Source of the DNA: Methylobacterium longum
GTDB lineage: Bacteria > Pseudomonadota > Alphaproteobacteria > Rhizobiales > Beijerinckiaceae
Assembly (NCBI RefSeq): GCF_022179385.1
Contig: NZ_BPQS01000029.1
Location: 1-64,000, forward strand
DNA: 64,000 nt
Direction of reading: 5' to 3'
The translations under genes were made by a program, and so were the position numbers. Every line of letters starts with the position of its first letter. Positions within the stretch are counted from its first letter, which is position 1. This document shows positions 24,733 to 33,310 of the stretch, one piece after another. The notes under the pieces are model-generated. The model was not told the DNA's origin. It worked only from the letters and a program-made list of their open reading frames with translations, and did no database searches.

Positions 24733-25488
24733 ATGCAACTTCCGACGAATGACGATGCGCATCCCGTGGCCCAGCGCTTCCGGGATTTCATCCAGCATGT
24801 GCCGTTCCCCTGCGTGGGCGCCAAGTCCGCGCTCTCCCGCGGTCAAATGAAGGTGATCGTCGCCCGCGACATCACATCCGGCTGGGACGATACCCGCATC
24901 TATCCGGCACTCCTGGCCTTCATCTGCCGGTACCGCGCGCAGCCGAGCCTGTTCCAGAGCTTCGTGGTCCTGTTCGAGGGCCCCCGCACCCTGTCGGAGG
25001 AGGCCTTCGAGTCGTCCTTGTGGGAGCGGGTCCAGTCGCTCTCCGACAAGGACCGGTGCCTCGGCCAGGCCTACGACCCCCGCGTCGCCTCGGATCCGGA
25101 GGATCCGCACTTCTCGCTGAGCCTCGGCGGCGAGGGCTTCTTCCTGGTCGGCCTGCATCCCGGCGCGAGCCGCCGCGCCCGGCGCTTCGAGACACCGGCC
25201 TTGGTGTTCAACCTGCACGATCAGTTCGAGCGACTGCGCACCGAGGGGCGCTACGAGCGGCTGCGCAGCTCCATCGTCGCCCGCGACGAGGCCTGGACCG
25301 GTTCGATCAATCCGATGCTGGCCCAGCACGGCCAGCTCTCGGCCGCCCGGCAATTCAGCGGTCGCGCGGTCCCCGAGGAATGGGCCTGCCCGTTCCGGCG
25401 CGGTGAGGCACCACCCGCCTGGGACGCGAGGCAGGTGGCCGAGGATCTCTCGTCCGGCGCCTTCGTGGCGCGCCGGATGGACAGCTGA
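24733..25488 (+). CDS. YqcI/YcgG (GntA-like) heme N-oxygenase
   Basis: A 251-residue protein of the YqcI/YcgG family, whose best-known member GntA is a heme-dependent N-hydroxylase acting on a guanidine in guanitoxin biosynthesis. FPCVGAKSALSRGQ (residues 26-39), VGLHPGASRRARRFETPALV, NLHDQFERLRTEGRYERLR, SINPMLAQHG and FSGRAVPEEWACPF are the family motifs in order. The His of HPGASRR and the Cys residues of PCVGA and ACPF are candidate heme or active-site residues. It is first in an operon with two methyltransferases. It probably N-hydroxylates an amino acid or guanidine; the substrate is unknown. Confidence 0.88.
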   Translation: MQLPTNDDAHPVAQRFRDFIQHVPFPCVGAKSALSRGQMKVIVARDITSGWDDTRIYPALLAFICRYRAQPSLFQSFVVLFEGPRTLSEEAFESSLWERVQSLSDKDRCLGQAYDPRVASDPEDPHFSLSLGGEGFFLVGLHPGASRRARRFETPALVFNLHDQFERLRTEGRYERLRSSIVARDEAWTGSINPMLAQHGQLSAARQFSGRAVPEEWACPFRRGEAPPAWDARQVAEDLSSGAFVARRMDS

Positions 25489-25498
25489 GGACCGGCCG

Positions 25499-26449
25499 AT
25501 GACGCGATCCGAACCGTTCCCCCAGGACGAGGCCGCCGTGCTGGCCCTCGCTCGGGCCGTCCGGGAAACCGGCTACGCCTTCACCACGGTGACCCCGGCG
25601 ACCCACGCCCACGTCAACGCCCGCCCGCGGAACGCCGAGGCGCGGACCCTGCGCGACGTGTTCGGCTGGAGCCGGCCGTTCCGCGCCGAGGTGCTCCCCG
25701 AGCCGATCCTGCGCCTGATGCGGGCGGCCGGCGCCGTCATCGAGGATGGCCCGCTGCTGCGGCCCACGATCCGGTTCTCCAGTCTCGACGGTGAGATGCT
25801 GGCCCACTCGTCCTATCCGCCGAACGCCGCCGATGCGGTCTTCTTCGGTCCCGACACGATGCGGTTCGCGGCGGCCGTGATCGACCACCTCGAGAGCCGC
25901 ACGAACCCGGTGCGCCGGGCCGTCGACATCGGCTGCGGCTCGGGCGCCGCCGGCATCTGCATCGCCAAGCGTGCGCCGGGGGCCGAGGTCGTGCTGGTCG
26001 ACATCAACCCGGCGGCCATGCGGGCGGCGCGCGTCAACGCGCGGCTCGCCGGGACCGAGGGCGTCTCTGTCCGCCGCAGCGACATGCTGCGCGATGTCGA
26101 GGGTCGGTTCGACCTCATCGTGTCGAACCCGCCCTTCATGATCGACGCCGCCGCGCGCGCCTATCGTCATGGCGGCGGTCCGCTCGGCGCCGGCCTCTCC
26201 CTTGCCGTGGCGGAGCAGGCCATGGAGCGGTTGGCGCCGGGCGGCAGCCTCGTCCTGTTCACCGGCGCGGCGATCGTCGAAGGCGAGGATCCGTTCCGCG
26301 AGGCCGTGACCGCGCGTTGCACCCGCGCCGGCCTGGACTGGACTTACCGGGAGTTCGATCCGGACGAGTACGGCGAGGAACTCGCGGACCCCATCTACGA
26401 CGCGGTGGAGCGCCTCGCCCTCGTCGTCGTCACGGTGACGCGACCATGA
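25499..26449 (+). CDS. SAM-dependent methyltransferase with NPPF motif
   Basis: A 316-residue class I methyltransferase. The catalytic domain starts near residue 110 (PPNAADAVFFGPDTMRFA). VDIGCGSGAAGICIAKRAPG is SAM motif I, VLVDINPAAMRAARVNARLA is motif II, and DLIVSNPPFMI carries NPPF. That motif is used by HemK/PrmB-type and N6-adenine enzymes that methylate a planar amide or amino nitrogen. The 100-residue N-terminal domain has no clear match. The gene starts 10 bases after the N-oxygenase stop (GAGG site) and overlaps the next gene by 4 bases, so the three should act together. The substrate may be a small molecule rather than protein or DNA. Confidence 0.82.
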   Translation: MTRSEPFPQDEAAVLALARAVRETGYAFTTVTPATHAHVNARPRNAEARTLRDVFGWSRPFRAEVLPEPILRLMRAAGAVIEDGPLLRPTIRFSSLDGEMLAHSSYPPNAADAVFFGPDTMRFAAAVIDHLESRTNPVRRAVDIGCGSGAAGICIAKRAPGAEVVLVDINPAAMRAARVNARLAGTEGVSVRRSDMLRDVEGRFDLIVSNPPFMIDAAARAYRHGGGPLGAGLSLAVAEQAMERLAPGGSLVLFTGAAIVEGEDPFREAVTARCTRAGLDWTYREFDPDEYGEELADPIYDAVERLALVVVTVTRP

Positions 26450-27369
26450 GCGACGAGTTTCTCCGGGACGCCCTCGCGGGCCTGACGGCCGAGCCGAAGT
26501 CGCTGCCGGGGAAATATCTCTGGGACGAGACCGGCTCCGATCTGTTCGACAGGATCTGCCACAGCGCCGACTACTATCCGACGATCCAGGAGACGGCCCT
26601 CCTGCCCCAGGCGGCCGCGGACGTGGCCCGCTTGGTCGCGCCCGGCGTCACCGTGGTCGAGTTCGGCAGCGGCGCGAGCCGCAAGATCCGCACCCTCCTC
26701 GACGCTCTGCCCGATCCGTCCGCCTACGTGGCCATCGACATCTCCGGCGAGTACCTGGAGGCCGCGATCCGGCGGCTCGCACCGGATTACCCGGGCATCG
26801 CCATGGTGCCGGTCTGCGCCGACTACTCGAAGCCGGTCCGGCTTCCGATCTCGGCCGGGCCCGGCGGGGTCCTGGGCTTCTATCCCGGCACCAGCATCGG
26901 CAATTTGGAGCCGCGGGAGGCGGGCTTGTTCCTGGAACGCGCCCGCCAGACCCTCGGGCCGAGCCTGTTCCTGGTCGGCGCGGACGGGACGAGCGACCCC
27001 GAGCGCCTGCAGCGCGCCTATGGCGCCGCCGACGGCCTGATGGCCGCGTTCCACGGCAACATGCTGACCCGGCTCAACCGGGAACTCGGCGCCGATTTCG
27101 ACCGCGACAATTTCCGGCACGACATCCGCCTGTGCCACGATCCACTGCGCGTGGAGGCCCGTCTCGTGGCGACCCGGGCCGCCTCCTACCGGCTGGGCGA
27201 CCGGACCATCACCCTCGCGGCCGCGGAAGGCATCCGGACCGACACGTCCCACAAGTACACCGCGGACGCGTTCCGGACGCTGGCGGCCGCGAGCGGCTGG
27301 ACGCCGCGTGCCCTCTGGCAGGCCGAGGGCGGCAGCTTCAACCTGCACCTTCTCCAGGCCGAGGCCTGA
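26446..27369 (+). CDS. EgtD-family (DUF2260) amino-acid N-methyltransferase
   Basis: A 307-residue protein of the EgtD family, which trimethylates the alpha-amine of histidine in ergothioneine biosynthesis. LWDETGSDLFDRI, ADYYPTIQETALL, VVEFGSGASRKIRTLLDAL (SAM site) and GTSIGNLEP (with the Asn that anchors the substrate amine) are conserved. By eye-alignment with mycobacterial EgtD, three histidine-pocket residues differ: Tyr39 is Trp (LWDETG), Met252 is Ala (VEARL) and Glu282 is Asp (TDTSHKY). No egtB sulfoxide synthase is present. The enzyme may therefore methylate another amino acid. It overlaps the upstream methyltransferase gene by 4 bases. Confidence 0.88.
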   Translation: MSDEFLRDALAGLTAEPKSLPGKYLWDETGSDLFDRICHSADYYPTIQETALLPQAAADVARLVAPGVTVVEFGSGASRKIRTLLDALPDPSAYVAIDISGEYLEAAIRRLAPDYPGIAMVPVCADYSKPVRLPISAGPGGVLGFYPGTSIGNLEPREAGLFLERARQTLGPSLFLVGADGTSDPERLQRAYGAADGLMAAFHGNMLTRLNRELGADFDRDNFRHDIRLCHDPLRVEARLVATRAASYRLGDRTITLAAAEGIRTDTSHKYTADAFRTLAAASGWTPRALWQAEGGSFNLHLLQAEA

Positions 27370-27393
27370 TCCGACCGTGCCGCGTGTGGGGAG

Positions 27394-27636
27394 TCACACG
27401 GCCTGGATCAGCGCGTGCTTGCCGTCATGGGCGCCCGCCGATTCGAGGCTCGGCGCCTCCGCGGCGCGCTGCTGATCCCGCCGGGGCGACGGATAAGTCG
27501 TCAGCGGACGCCAGGGCGTGGCCTGGGTCCCCAACCGGACGCTGGCCGGCCGCAGCGACATCCAGACCGCGACGGCCATCCAGGGAACGACGAAGAAGAC
27601 GAAGGCGGCAAGCCCCACGGCGGCCCTCCACGGCAC
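27394..27636 (-). CDS. Small single-helix membrane protein
   Basis: An 80-residue frame starting GTG (27636). It has one strong hydrophobic helix (VGLAAFVFFVVPWMAVAVWM) near the N-terminus and a polar C-terminal half. It lies convergent to the EgtD-like gene, 24 bases away. No clear ribosome site was found. The helix looks real but the gene call is tentative. Confidence 0.45.
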   Translation of the reverse strand: MPWRAAVGLAAFVFFVVPWMAVAVWMSLRPASVRLGTQATPWRPLTTYPSPRRDQQRAAEAPSLESAGAHDGKHALIQAV

Positions 27637-27971
27637 AGGTATCGGCCGGGAGAACGCCGGAGCGGCCGCGGGGGATCCGCCACGGCGGCATCCATGGTCC
27701 GGCGATGTGGCGCCGCACGCCCTCCCGCTGAGACGTGATCGCCCCGCGCAACCGGCATGGCCGTGGGTCCGCCGATGCCCTCCGCCGGGGCGATCGCTCC
27801 GACGGTGGGCCGTGTCCCGAGCGCCATGCAGTGCACGTCGAAAGCCGGCCCCATGCAGGCCAGCCTCGGATGCGCGTCAGATCCCCGACCGTCCGGTCGG
27901 GCAGCGCAGACCGAAGGCTTCGCGTCGCTCAGAGAGGAGCGCTCGCGCGAAGACCGATCCCCCGTGGTCGA
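27637..27971. other. Spacer with conflicting short frames
   Basis: A 335-bp gap. A plus frame from ATG 27757 (73 residues) and an overlapping minus frame from 27854 both have moderate third-base G/C but no ribosome site or recognisable domain. I do not call either. Confidence 0.35.
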
Positions 27972-28454
27972 TCAATAGGGGACGCGATCCTGCTTCTGCG
28001 CATACTTCTTCCAGACCTCGACAGCTTCGGCCCGCATGATCTGCTCGGTCGGGATCGACCGGTCACCGACGTCCTTCTTGAGTTCCGCATAGATCATGCT
28101 GTCGTCGAAGCCGCCATATTCCAGGGCATCTTCGACCTGCGCGGCATAGTAGACCCGCTTGATGCCGGCCCAGTAGGCGGCCGCCATGCACATGGGACAC
28201 GGTTCCGCACTGGTGTAGAGCGTCGCGTCGCGGAGCTTGAAGCTGCCCTGGGCCTTGCAGGCCTTGCGGATGGCCTCGATCTCCCCGTGCCACGTCGGAT
28301 CGTTCTCGGCGACGACGCGGTTGGCACCCTCGGCGATGATGGCGCCATCCTGAACGATCACGCAGCCGAACACGCCCCCGGCGCTGTCGATCAGGGAGGT
28401 CTTCTCCGACAGCGCGATCGCGCGGGCCATGAATTCATCGTGCGTGTCAGACAT
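27972..28454 (-). CDS. Nucleoside/guanine deaminase, CMP/dCMP-type
   Basis: A 160-residue zinc deaminase. TWHGEIEAIRKACKAQG (about residue 55) provides the His ligand and catalytic Glu; the usual H-A-E is H-G-E here, leaving both key residues. TSAEPCPMCMAAAYWAGI supplies the PCxxC zinc ligands. The C-terminal AQVEDALEYGGFDDSMIYAE is typical of the GuaD-like guanine deaminase branch. GGGAG lies before ATG 28454. It probably deaminates guanine or a related purine to feed purine catabolism, though it is 20 kb from the urate/allantoin genes. Confidence 0.88.
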   Translation of the reverse strand: MSDTHDEFMARAIALSEKTSLIDSAGGVFGCVIVQDGAIIAEGANRVVAENDPTWHGEIEAIRKACKAQGSFKLRDATLYTSAEPCPMCMAAAYWAGIKRVYYAAQVEDALEYGGFDDSMIYAELKKDVGDRSIPTEQIMRAEAVEVWKKYAQKQDRVPY

Positions 28455-29170
28455 CTGAACTCCCAATCGCAGCAGAACCGCTTGCCCGAGCATCCGCGGT
28501 GACAGAACCCGTACGACCGACACAGACGAACCGCGGACGCCCTTATTCGCGATACCGGGATGTCGGCGCGCCGCAACAAGCGGGAGCGTGCCACAGGCCC
28601 CGTGCATATCGAGTCGTGTCAGTCGGTATCGACGCATGCCAGCCGCGGCGGACATCGGTCCGCGCCACCGCCTGCCGCACCTATAAATATGGCGGCCAGA
28701 TCCTCGTCAACGTCGAGCGGGGATCAGCAACGATGTATTCGTTGCTATATACTTATACGCGAAAATATTGGTCGAATAACATCGAACAATTGTCCATACG
28801 CCCCTCGAAAGGTATCTGCAAGAAATCCCCGCCGCAATCGAATCCTCGTGGGGGACCGGTTTCCGCGAGGCTGAGACGCAGGGACAAGAAAAATTCGCTG
28901 CGGCACCCGCTCGGTCGACGGCACCTCCCCATGGACGGATCGGGGCGCCCTCCCCCGGACCCATCAACGGTGGCGCGGGTCGGCCCCCTCAACGGAAGCC
29001 GCCCCGCACCGCCGCGGGCCTGACCTGCCGCCGAGGATGCGCCGCCCTTGAGGCGGAGGAGCGCCCGATACGACCGACCTTAGGCAGCCGATCATCCCGC
29101 CCGGCATGATCGCCGGCCACCCGATATCAGGCCGGCCCGCGGGCTCCCGCGATGCCGGCCCCCGGAGCGG
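28455..29170. other. Gene-free AT-rich island
   Basis: A 716-bp region between two minus-strand genes without a convincing gene. Bases 28680-28850 are strikingly AT-rich for this genome, with a TATAAATATGG-like patch, a perfect 8-bp-arm palindrome (28726-28746) and several TATA-type hexamers. Coding frames here are short and of random composition. It might hold a promoter for a small RNA, or be foreign DNA. Confidence 0.5.
28726..28746. repeat. Perfect palindrome AGCAACGA-N5-TCGTTGCT
   Basis: Eight-base arms with a TGTAT loop, inside the AT-rich island. It could be a hairpin in an RNA or a dimeric repressor operator. It is not followed by a T-run, so it is not an intrinsic terminator. Confidence 0.6.
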
Positions 29171-30127
29171 TCAGGCACGCTCGGCCCGCAGGTCGCGCGG
29201 CGACAGGCCGAAACGCTTACGAAAGCCGCGGTTGAACGTCGGGACATCGGTGAAGCCGCACGCGTAAGCGATCGTGGCGATCTTCAGCTTGTCGTCCCGC
29301 GGTGTCTCCAGCCGCCGTCGCGCGAGATCCAGGCGCGCGTCACGGATCGCCGCCGCGATACCGTCGGAATCCGCGAAGGCCCGGTACAGGCTGGACCGGG
29401 ATATGCCCAGCGCGACTGGTATATCGCTCGGGTTGAGAGCCGGATCGTGCATCCGGCGGGCGATATGCGCGTGGGCGAGGGACCGGACGGCCCCTTGCGA
29501 TACCTTCGCGCCGGCCCGGTCCGCCGGGTCGCCCACGAGGCACCCGAGCAGGTGCAAGGCCCCGTCCACCGCCGCCTGGGCTTCCTCCTCCGTCATCCAG
29601 GCGACCGACCGGGCGATCGCCCGCAGGCGTGGGCCGAACTCGGCGCCCCCCGCCTGCGCCCCGATGCTGCGGCCCAGGAGCGCATCGGCGCGGCCGACCC
29701 GCGCCTCGAAGGTCTCCCGCGGCACGACGAGGCGGATCTCCTCGTAGTTGCTCTGTGTGCCGGCCACCAGGGGTTGTGCCCGCGACAGGAAGCTGACGTC
29801 GCCGGCATGGAGTTGCGCCCCCCGGCCGCGCTGCTCCTGATACCCGATGCCGTCGACCGCGAGGCCGATCACCACCATGTCCCGGGCGTTCCGGTCGATG
29901 TGGCGGGACCTGACCGTCACCCCGACCGGGCTGCTGATCGTATGGGTCAGCAGCCAGTGCGCCGAGGCGACGGTGAGGCGCCGGGCGGCGAACCGCTCGC
30001 GCGGGTGCGGGCGCGCGATCTCGCCGAAGCGGGCCAGGGCCGTGCATCGCCAATACTCGAAGGCGCGCTGGGGCTCGATGTGCTGCGTCGACTCGACGAG
30101 GCTCGGGACGATCGCCGGGCTGGACAC
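29171..30127 (-). CDS. AraC-family transcriptional regulator
   Basis: A 318-residue regulator of the AraC/XylS type. The N-terminal 200 residues (FEYWRCTALARFGEIARPHP, VVIGLAVDGIGYQEQRGRGA) resemble the AraC-binding-like sensing domain of FeaR/NphR-type activators. The C-terminal HTH pair reads SDIPVALGISRSSLYRAFAD, IATIAYACGFTDVPTFNRGF and RKRFGLSPRDLR. The start is GTG at 30127. A perfect 8-bp-arm inverted repeat lies about 110 bases upstream and may be its own operator. The target could be the MFS transporter gene encoded just upstream on the same strand. Confidence 0.9.
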   Translation of the reverse strand: MSSPAIVPSLVESTQHIEPQRAFEYWRCTALARFGEIARPHPRERFAARRLTVASAHWLLTHTISSPVGVTVRSRHIDRNARDMVVIGLAVDGIGYQEQRGRGAQLHAGDVSFLSRAQPLVAGTQSNYEEIRLVVPRETFEARVGRADALLGRSIGAQAGGAEFGPRLRAIARSVAWMTEEEAQAAVDGALHLLGCLVGDPADRAGAKVSQGAVRSLAHAHIARRMHDPALNPSDIPVALGISRSSLYRAFADSDGIAAAIRDARLDLARRRLETPRDDKLKIATIAYACGFTDVPTFNRGFRKRFGLSPRDLRAERA

Positions 30128-30464
30128 GTATCGGGCTCCCGCCGCCGCCCGCTGACTCGGCCGGGCGCCTGCGCGACGTTATTGTCCGGATGTTGCGGGA
30201 CCGACAACAGGAGAGGGTTCCGCCAGTGCCAATCGTGAACGGCCCATGTCTCGTGCCGTTCAGAGCTGCATCAATCCCACGAGGCTGTATCGCCCCTCCG
30301 CAACCCATGTCGTCTTTGGCGCGGCGCTCTTCCGCTGAAGTCACGGGCGGGCGTGGCGCGCGCAGATCTCTCTAGACGCGCACGCGACGATCGTATTTCA
30401 GGAATCGCCAGGACGTCATCATCTCCCTCGAACGGTCGGAACACCTCGACCTAGAGGCCGATCC
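30128..30464. other. Spacer upstream of araC-type gene
   Basis: A 337-bp spacer between the MFS gene stop and the AraC-type gene start. It holds the inverted repeat at 30236-30262 and probably the AraC-type gene promoter near 30160-30190. No coding frame is convincing. Confidence 0.5.
30236..30262. repeat. Inverted repeat TGAACGGC-N11-GCCGTTCA
   Basis: Perfect 8-base arms with an 11-base spacer. The centre-to-centre distance of the arms is 19 bases, about two helical turns, which suits a dimeric regulator. It lies in the promoter region of the AraC-type gene. Confidence 0.55.
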
Positions 30465-31874
30465 TCAAGTGTTTTGAGCGACGGTTTCGCCGGAGAGCCC
30501 GCGCGGCCCGACGAGGAGCAGCGCCATGCTGGCCATGAGGACGGCCGTGATCACCGCGAACATGCCGTGGGGACCGTAGGCCGAAGGGGCGGGCAGCAGG
30601 ACGAAGGGTGCCATCGCGGAGGCGATCCGCCCGCCCGCCCAGGCGCAGGTCAGGATCGACGCCCGACGCGACGTGGGCAGCAATTCCGTCGCGTAGACCG
30701 CCAGGAGGGCCCCATAGGTCGCCGCCGCCGTATTGAACGCGATCCCGACGAGAACCAGCGTGCGGAAGGTGTCGCTCGCGGCGAAGGCCGTGCCGAGGAT
30801 CGCCATCGATCCGGCCAGGACGGTGAGGCAGGCGCGGCGTTCCAGCCGGTCGATCACCAGCGCGGTCAGGAGCGTCCCGAGGGGCGGCCCCAGCATCGAC
30901 AGGGCCGCGAAGACCAAAGATTGATCGACCTTGAAGCCCTTCGCCAGCAGCACGACGGCGCTCAGCAGCGGGAAGCCCAGCGTCGCCCAGGGCGCGAGGG
31001 TGTAGAGGGTCACGAACAGCGCGGTCCGACGCATCACGGGCCGCTCCGTCCGGAGCGCGCCGGTCTCGGCCGGCACCGGCCGGGGCGGCTCCGGGAGCTC
31101 GCCTGCCGGAGCGGCGGCCGGCTTCGCCCGCGCGGCGGATTCGAAGCGTCGGCAGGCCCGGTCGGCCTCGGCAGCGCGCCCCGCCGCGGCGAGCCAGTGC
31201 GGTGATTCCGGCACGCGCGCGAACAGCGCGGCCGCGAGGGCGGCCAGCACCGCTCCGAGGATCAGCGCCCAGCGCCACGGCTCGATCCCGAGCGGCGCGG
31301 CCGGTGCGAGGGCCTGGATCAGCAGGATCACGGCCGAACCGCCCAGGAAGCCGATCCCGGCGCAGACCATCAGCATGGCACCGCGTCGTCGCGGCGGCAT
31401 CACCTCGGCGAGATAGGTCGCGATCAGGGGCGGGAAGCCGCCGATCGCGAAGCCCGACACCGCCCGCGCGATCGTGAGCGACGTGAGACCCGGGCTCATC
31501 GCGGCGGCGACCGAACCGATCGCCATCAGCCCAAGGGACATCTGCAGGGCGCGCCTGCGCCCCAGGCGATCGCCCAGCAGGCCGAACACCGGCGCACCGA
31601 CAGCCCCGCCGGCGAAGACGGAGGCCAGCAGCAGGGACAGGCTCCCCCGCGGCAGGCTGTGGGGCGGGGCGAGAAAGATGGCCGCGAGGGCGTTGCTCAG
31701 GGCGACCTCGGCGATATCGGTGAACAGGCCGAGCGTGCTGAGGGCGAGGATCGCCACGTGGAGCCGGTTGATCGGCAGCGGATCGAGTCGCCGCGTGATC
31801 GCCGCGACGGACCCGTCCCGGCCGACATCCAGTCCGCCGGGGGCGGTTGGATCGCCTATCTGTGCCCTGACCAC
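30465..31874 (-). CDS. MFS transporter, sugar/aromatic-acid porter type
   Basis: A 469-residue transporter with twelve predicted helices and a central hydrophilic loop (residues 215-275) rich in Pro and Ala. GLLGDRLGRRRALQMSLGLM is the MFS loop 2-3 motif (G-D-R-x-G-R-R). VSGFAIGGFPPLIATYLAEV and PPRRRGAML are typical of the aromatic-acid:H+ symporter / sugar porter families. The start is GTG 31874 with a GGGGGAG site. The substrate is unknown. The AraC-type gene follows on the same strand and may regulate it. Confidence 0.88.
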   Translation of the reverse strand: MVRAQIGDPTAPGGLDVGRDGSVAAITRRLDPLPINRLHVAILALSTLGLFTDIAEVALSNALAAIFLAPPHSLPRGSLSLLLASVFAGGAVGAPVFGLLGDRLGRRRALQMSLGLMAIGSVAAAMSPGLTSLTIARAVSGFAIGGFPPLIATYLAEVMPPRRRGAMLMVCAGIGFLGGSAVILLIQALAPAAPLGIEPWRWALILGAVLAALAAALFARVPESPHWLAAAGRAAEADRACRRFESAARAKPAAAPAGELPEPPRPVPAETGALRTERPVMRRTALFVTLYTLAPWATLGFPLLSAVVLLAKGFKVDQSLVFAALSMLGPPLGTLLTALVIDRLERRACLTVLAGSMAILGTAFAASDTFRTLVLVGIAFNTAAATYGALLAVYATELLPTSRRASILTCAWAGGRIASAMAPFVLLPAPSAYGPHGMFAVITAVLMASMALLLVGPRGLSGETVAQNT

Positions 31875-32211
31875 GTACGTCGTCTCCCCCGAGCCGCGGG
31901 TGCGCCTCCGGCGCGCCGAGGATGGCCGCGTCCCGTCCGTGCTCCTTACCGCAAAGCGCTGTCCTTGGCGGCCGGATGATCGCCGCGGCGCCCGATGGCG
32001 TTCGGCCGGGCGTTCCGGAGAGCGCCCGGGCTGCGTGATGGCCGGGCCCCCGGCGGAACCGGGACCCTCCGAGCCGGCGTGGGCTCGCCGGTGCGTGCAC
32101 CGATCTCACGCACGGATCGCGACGCTGCGCGCCGGCCGGCGGCGCGGGACGCGTCGACCCGACCGCGCACGGATATCGCGCGACGTCCCGCGACCCCGGA
32201 TGCGTCCACGC
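31875..32211. other. Gene-free spacer
   Basis: A 337-bp region between the MFS gene start and the LysR-type gene stop. Frames on both strands are Arg/Pro/Ala-rich shadows. It probably contains the MFS gene promoter. Nothing else was seen. Confidence 0.5.
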
Positions 32212-33102
32212 TCAGTTGAGCAGCGGATTGGCCCGCAGCCGCGACACGGCCAGATCCACGAACGTCCTCACCTTGGCCGGCGCCTGCCGCCCCTGCGGAT
32301 AGACCACGTGGATCGGGAGCGGCGGCTCTTCGCGGTCGGCGAGCACGACCTGCAGGCGGCCTTCGCGGAGGGCGGCGCCGATCTGGTAATGCAGCACGCG
32401 CGTCAGGCCCCAGCCGGCGAGCGCCGCGGCGATGCCGGCCGCGTTCGTGTTGCTCTGCAGGGTGGGATGGATGGTCACGCGCTCGTCGCGCGCGAAGCGC
32501 CATTCCGGCGACGCCCAGGCCCCGGTCGAGAGGGCGATGCGGTGATCCTTGAGGTCCGCCGGCGTCTCCGGGATCCCGTGCCGCTCGAAGTAGGCGGGCG
32601 AGCCGCAGATGACGCGGCGCACGGCGCCGACACGAGCGGCCGTCAATCCGGAATCCGACAGGTGGCCGATGCGGATGGCGACGTCGATGCCCTCCTCGAC
32701 GATGTTGACCGGGCGGTCGACGAACAGCGTCCGCGCCACCATGGTCGGGTAGGTGTCCAGGTAGTCGGTCACCAGGGGCAGCACGTGCATCTGGCCGAAC
32801 AGGAGCGGCGCGGTGACGGCGAGCGTCCCGGACGGGGTCGCGTAGGATCCCGCGGCCGCGGCCTCCGCCTCGACGATGTCGGCCAGGATGCGTCGACAAT
32901 CCTCGTAGTAGCGCCCGCCCACCTCCGTGAGCTTCACCGAGCGGGTGGTGCGGACGAACAGCCGGGCGCCGATGGCCGCCTCCAGCGCCGCCACGGCGCG
33001 CGTCACCGCCGGGGGGCTCAGGTGCAGGAGCCGCGCCGTCTCGGCGAAACTCGCCGTCTCCGCGACCTTCGCGAAGACGCGCATGGCCTGCCAGCGGTCC
33101 AT
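32212..33102 (-). CDS. LysR-family transcriptional regulator
   Basis: A 296-residue regulator. The N-terminal winged HTH reads MDRWQAMRVFAKVAETASFA, ETARLLHLSPPAVTRAVAAL and ARLFVRTTRSVKLTEVG. The effector domain follows (PLLFGQMHVLPLVTDYLDTY, VDVAIRIGHL-like strand, GWGLTRVLHYQIG). The wording is that of the CrgA/DmlR-like branch often next to oxidoreductases. ATG 33102 follows GGAGGGG. It lies downstream on the same strand as the reductase fusion and GST genes and may regulate them. Confidence 0.92.
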   Translation of the reverse strand: MDRWQAMRVFAKVAETASFAETARLLHLSPPAVTRAVAALEAAIGARLFVRTTRSVKLTEVGGRYYEDCRRILADIVEAEAAAAGSYATPSGTLAVTAPLLFGQMHVLPLVTDYLDTYPTMVARTLFVDRPVNIVEEGIDVAIRIGHLSDSGLTAARVGAVRRVICGSPAYFERHGIPETPADLKDHRIALSTGAWASPEWRFARDERVTIHPTLQSNTNAAGIAAALAGWGLTRVLHYQIGAALREGRLQVVLADREEPPLPIHVVYPQGRQAPAKVRTFVDLAVSRLRANPLLN

Positions 33103-33310
33103 AACCTCGCCCCTCCGTCGCCGTGACGCTGACAGCCGCTCACCGGATCGCACCGTGCCACGGTCGCCGGGCGGTCCGTCGCAGGCGCGGACAATACCGC
33201 CCGGCATCGCCCGCGGCCACGTCCGGCCCGGTTGCGCGGCGAGGCCTCGCCACGGGGGATTCGGGTGATCTGACCCGCCCCCTCATCCGACGGGCCGCAG
33301 GCCGCGACGG

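Noticed and set aside
27757..27978. 73-residue plus-strand frame before the deaminase gene
   Set aside because: No ribosome site or recognisable sequence, and it competes with an equally plausible minus-strand frame.
30474..33126. Several long plus-strand frames opposite the MFS and LysR genes
   Set aside because: Shadow frames; composition is random-like and the minus-strand genes are well supported.
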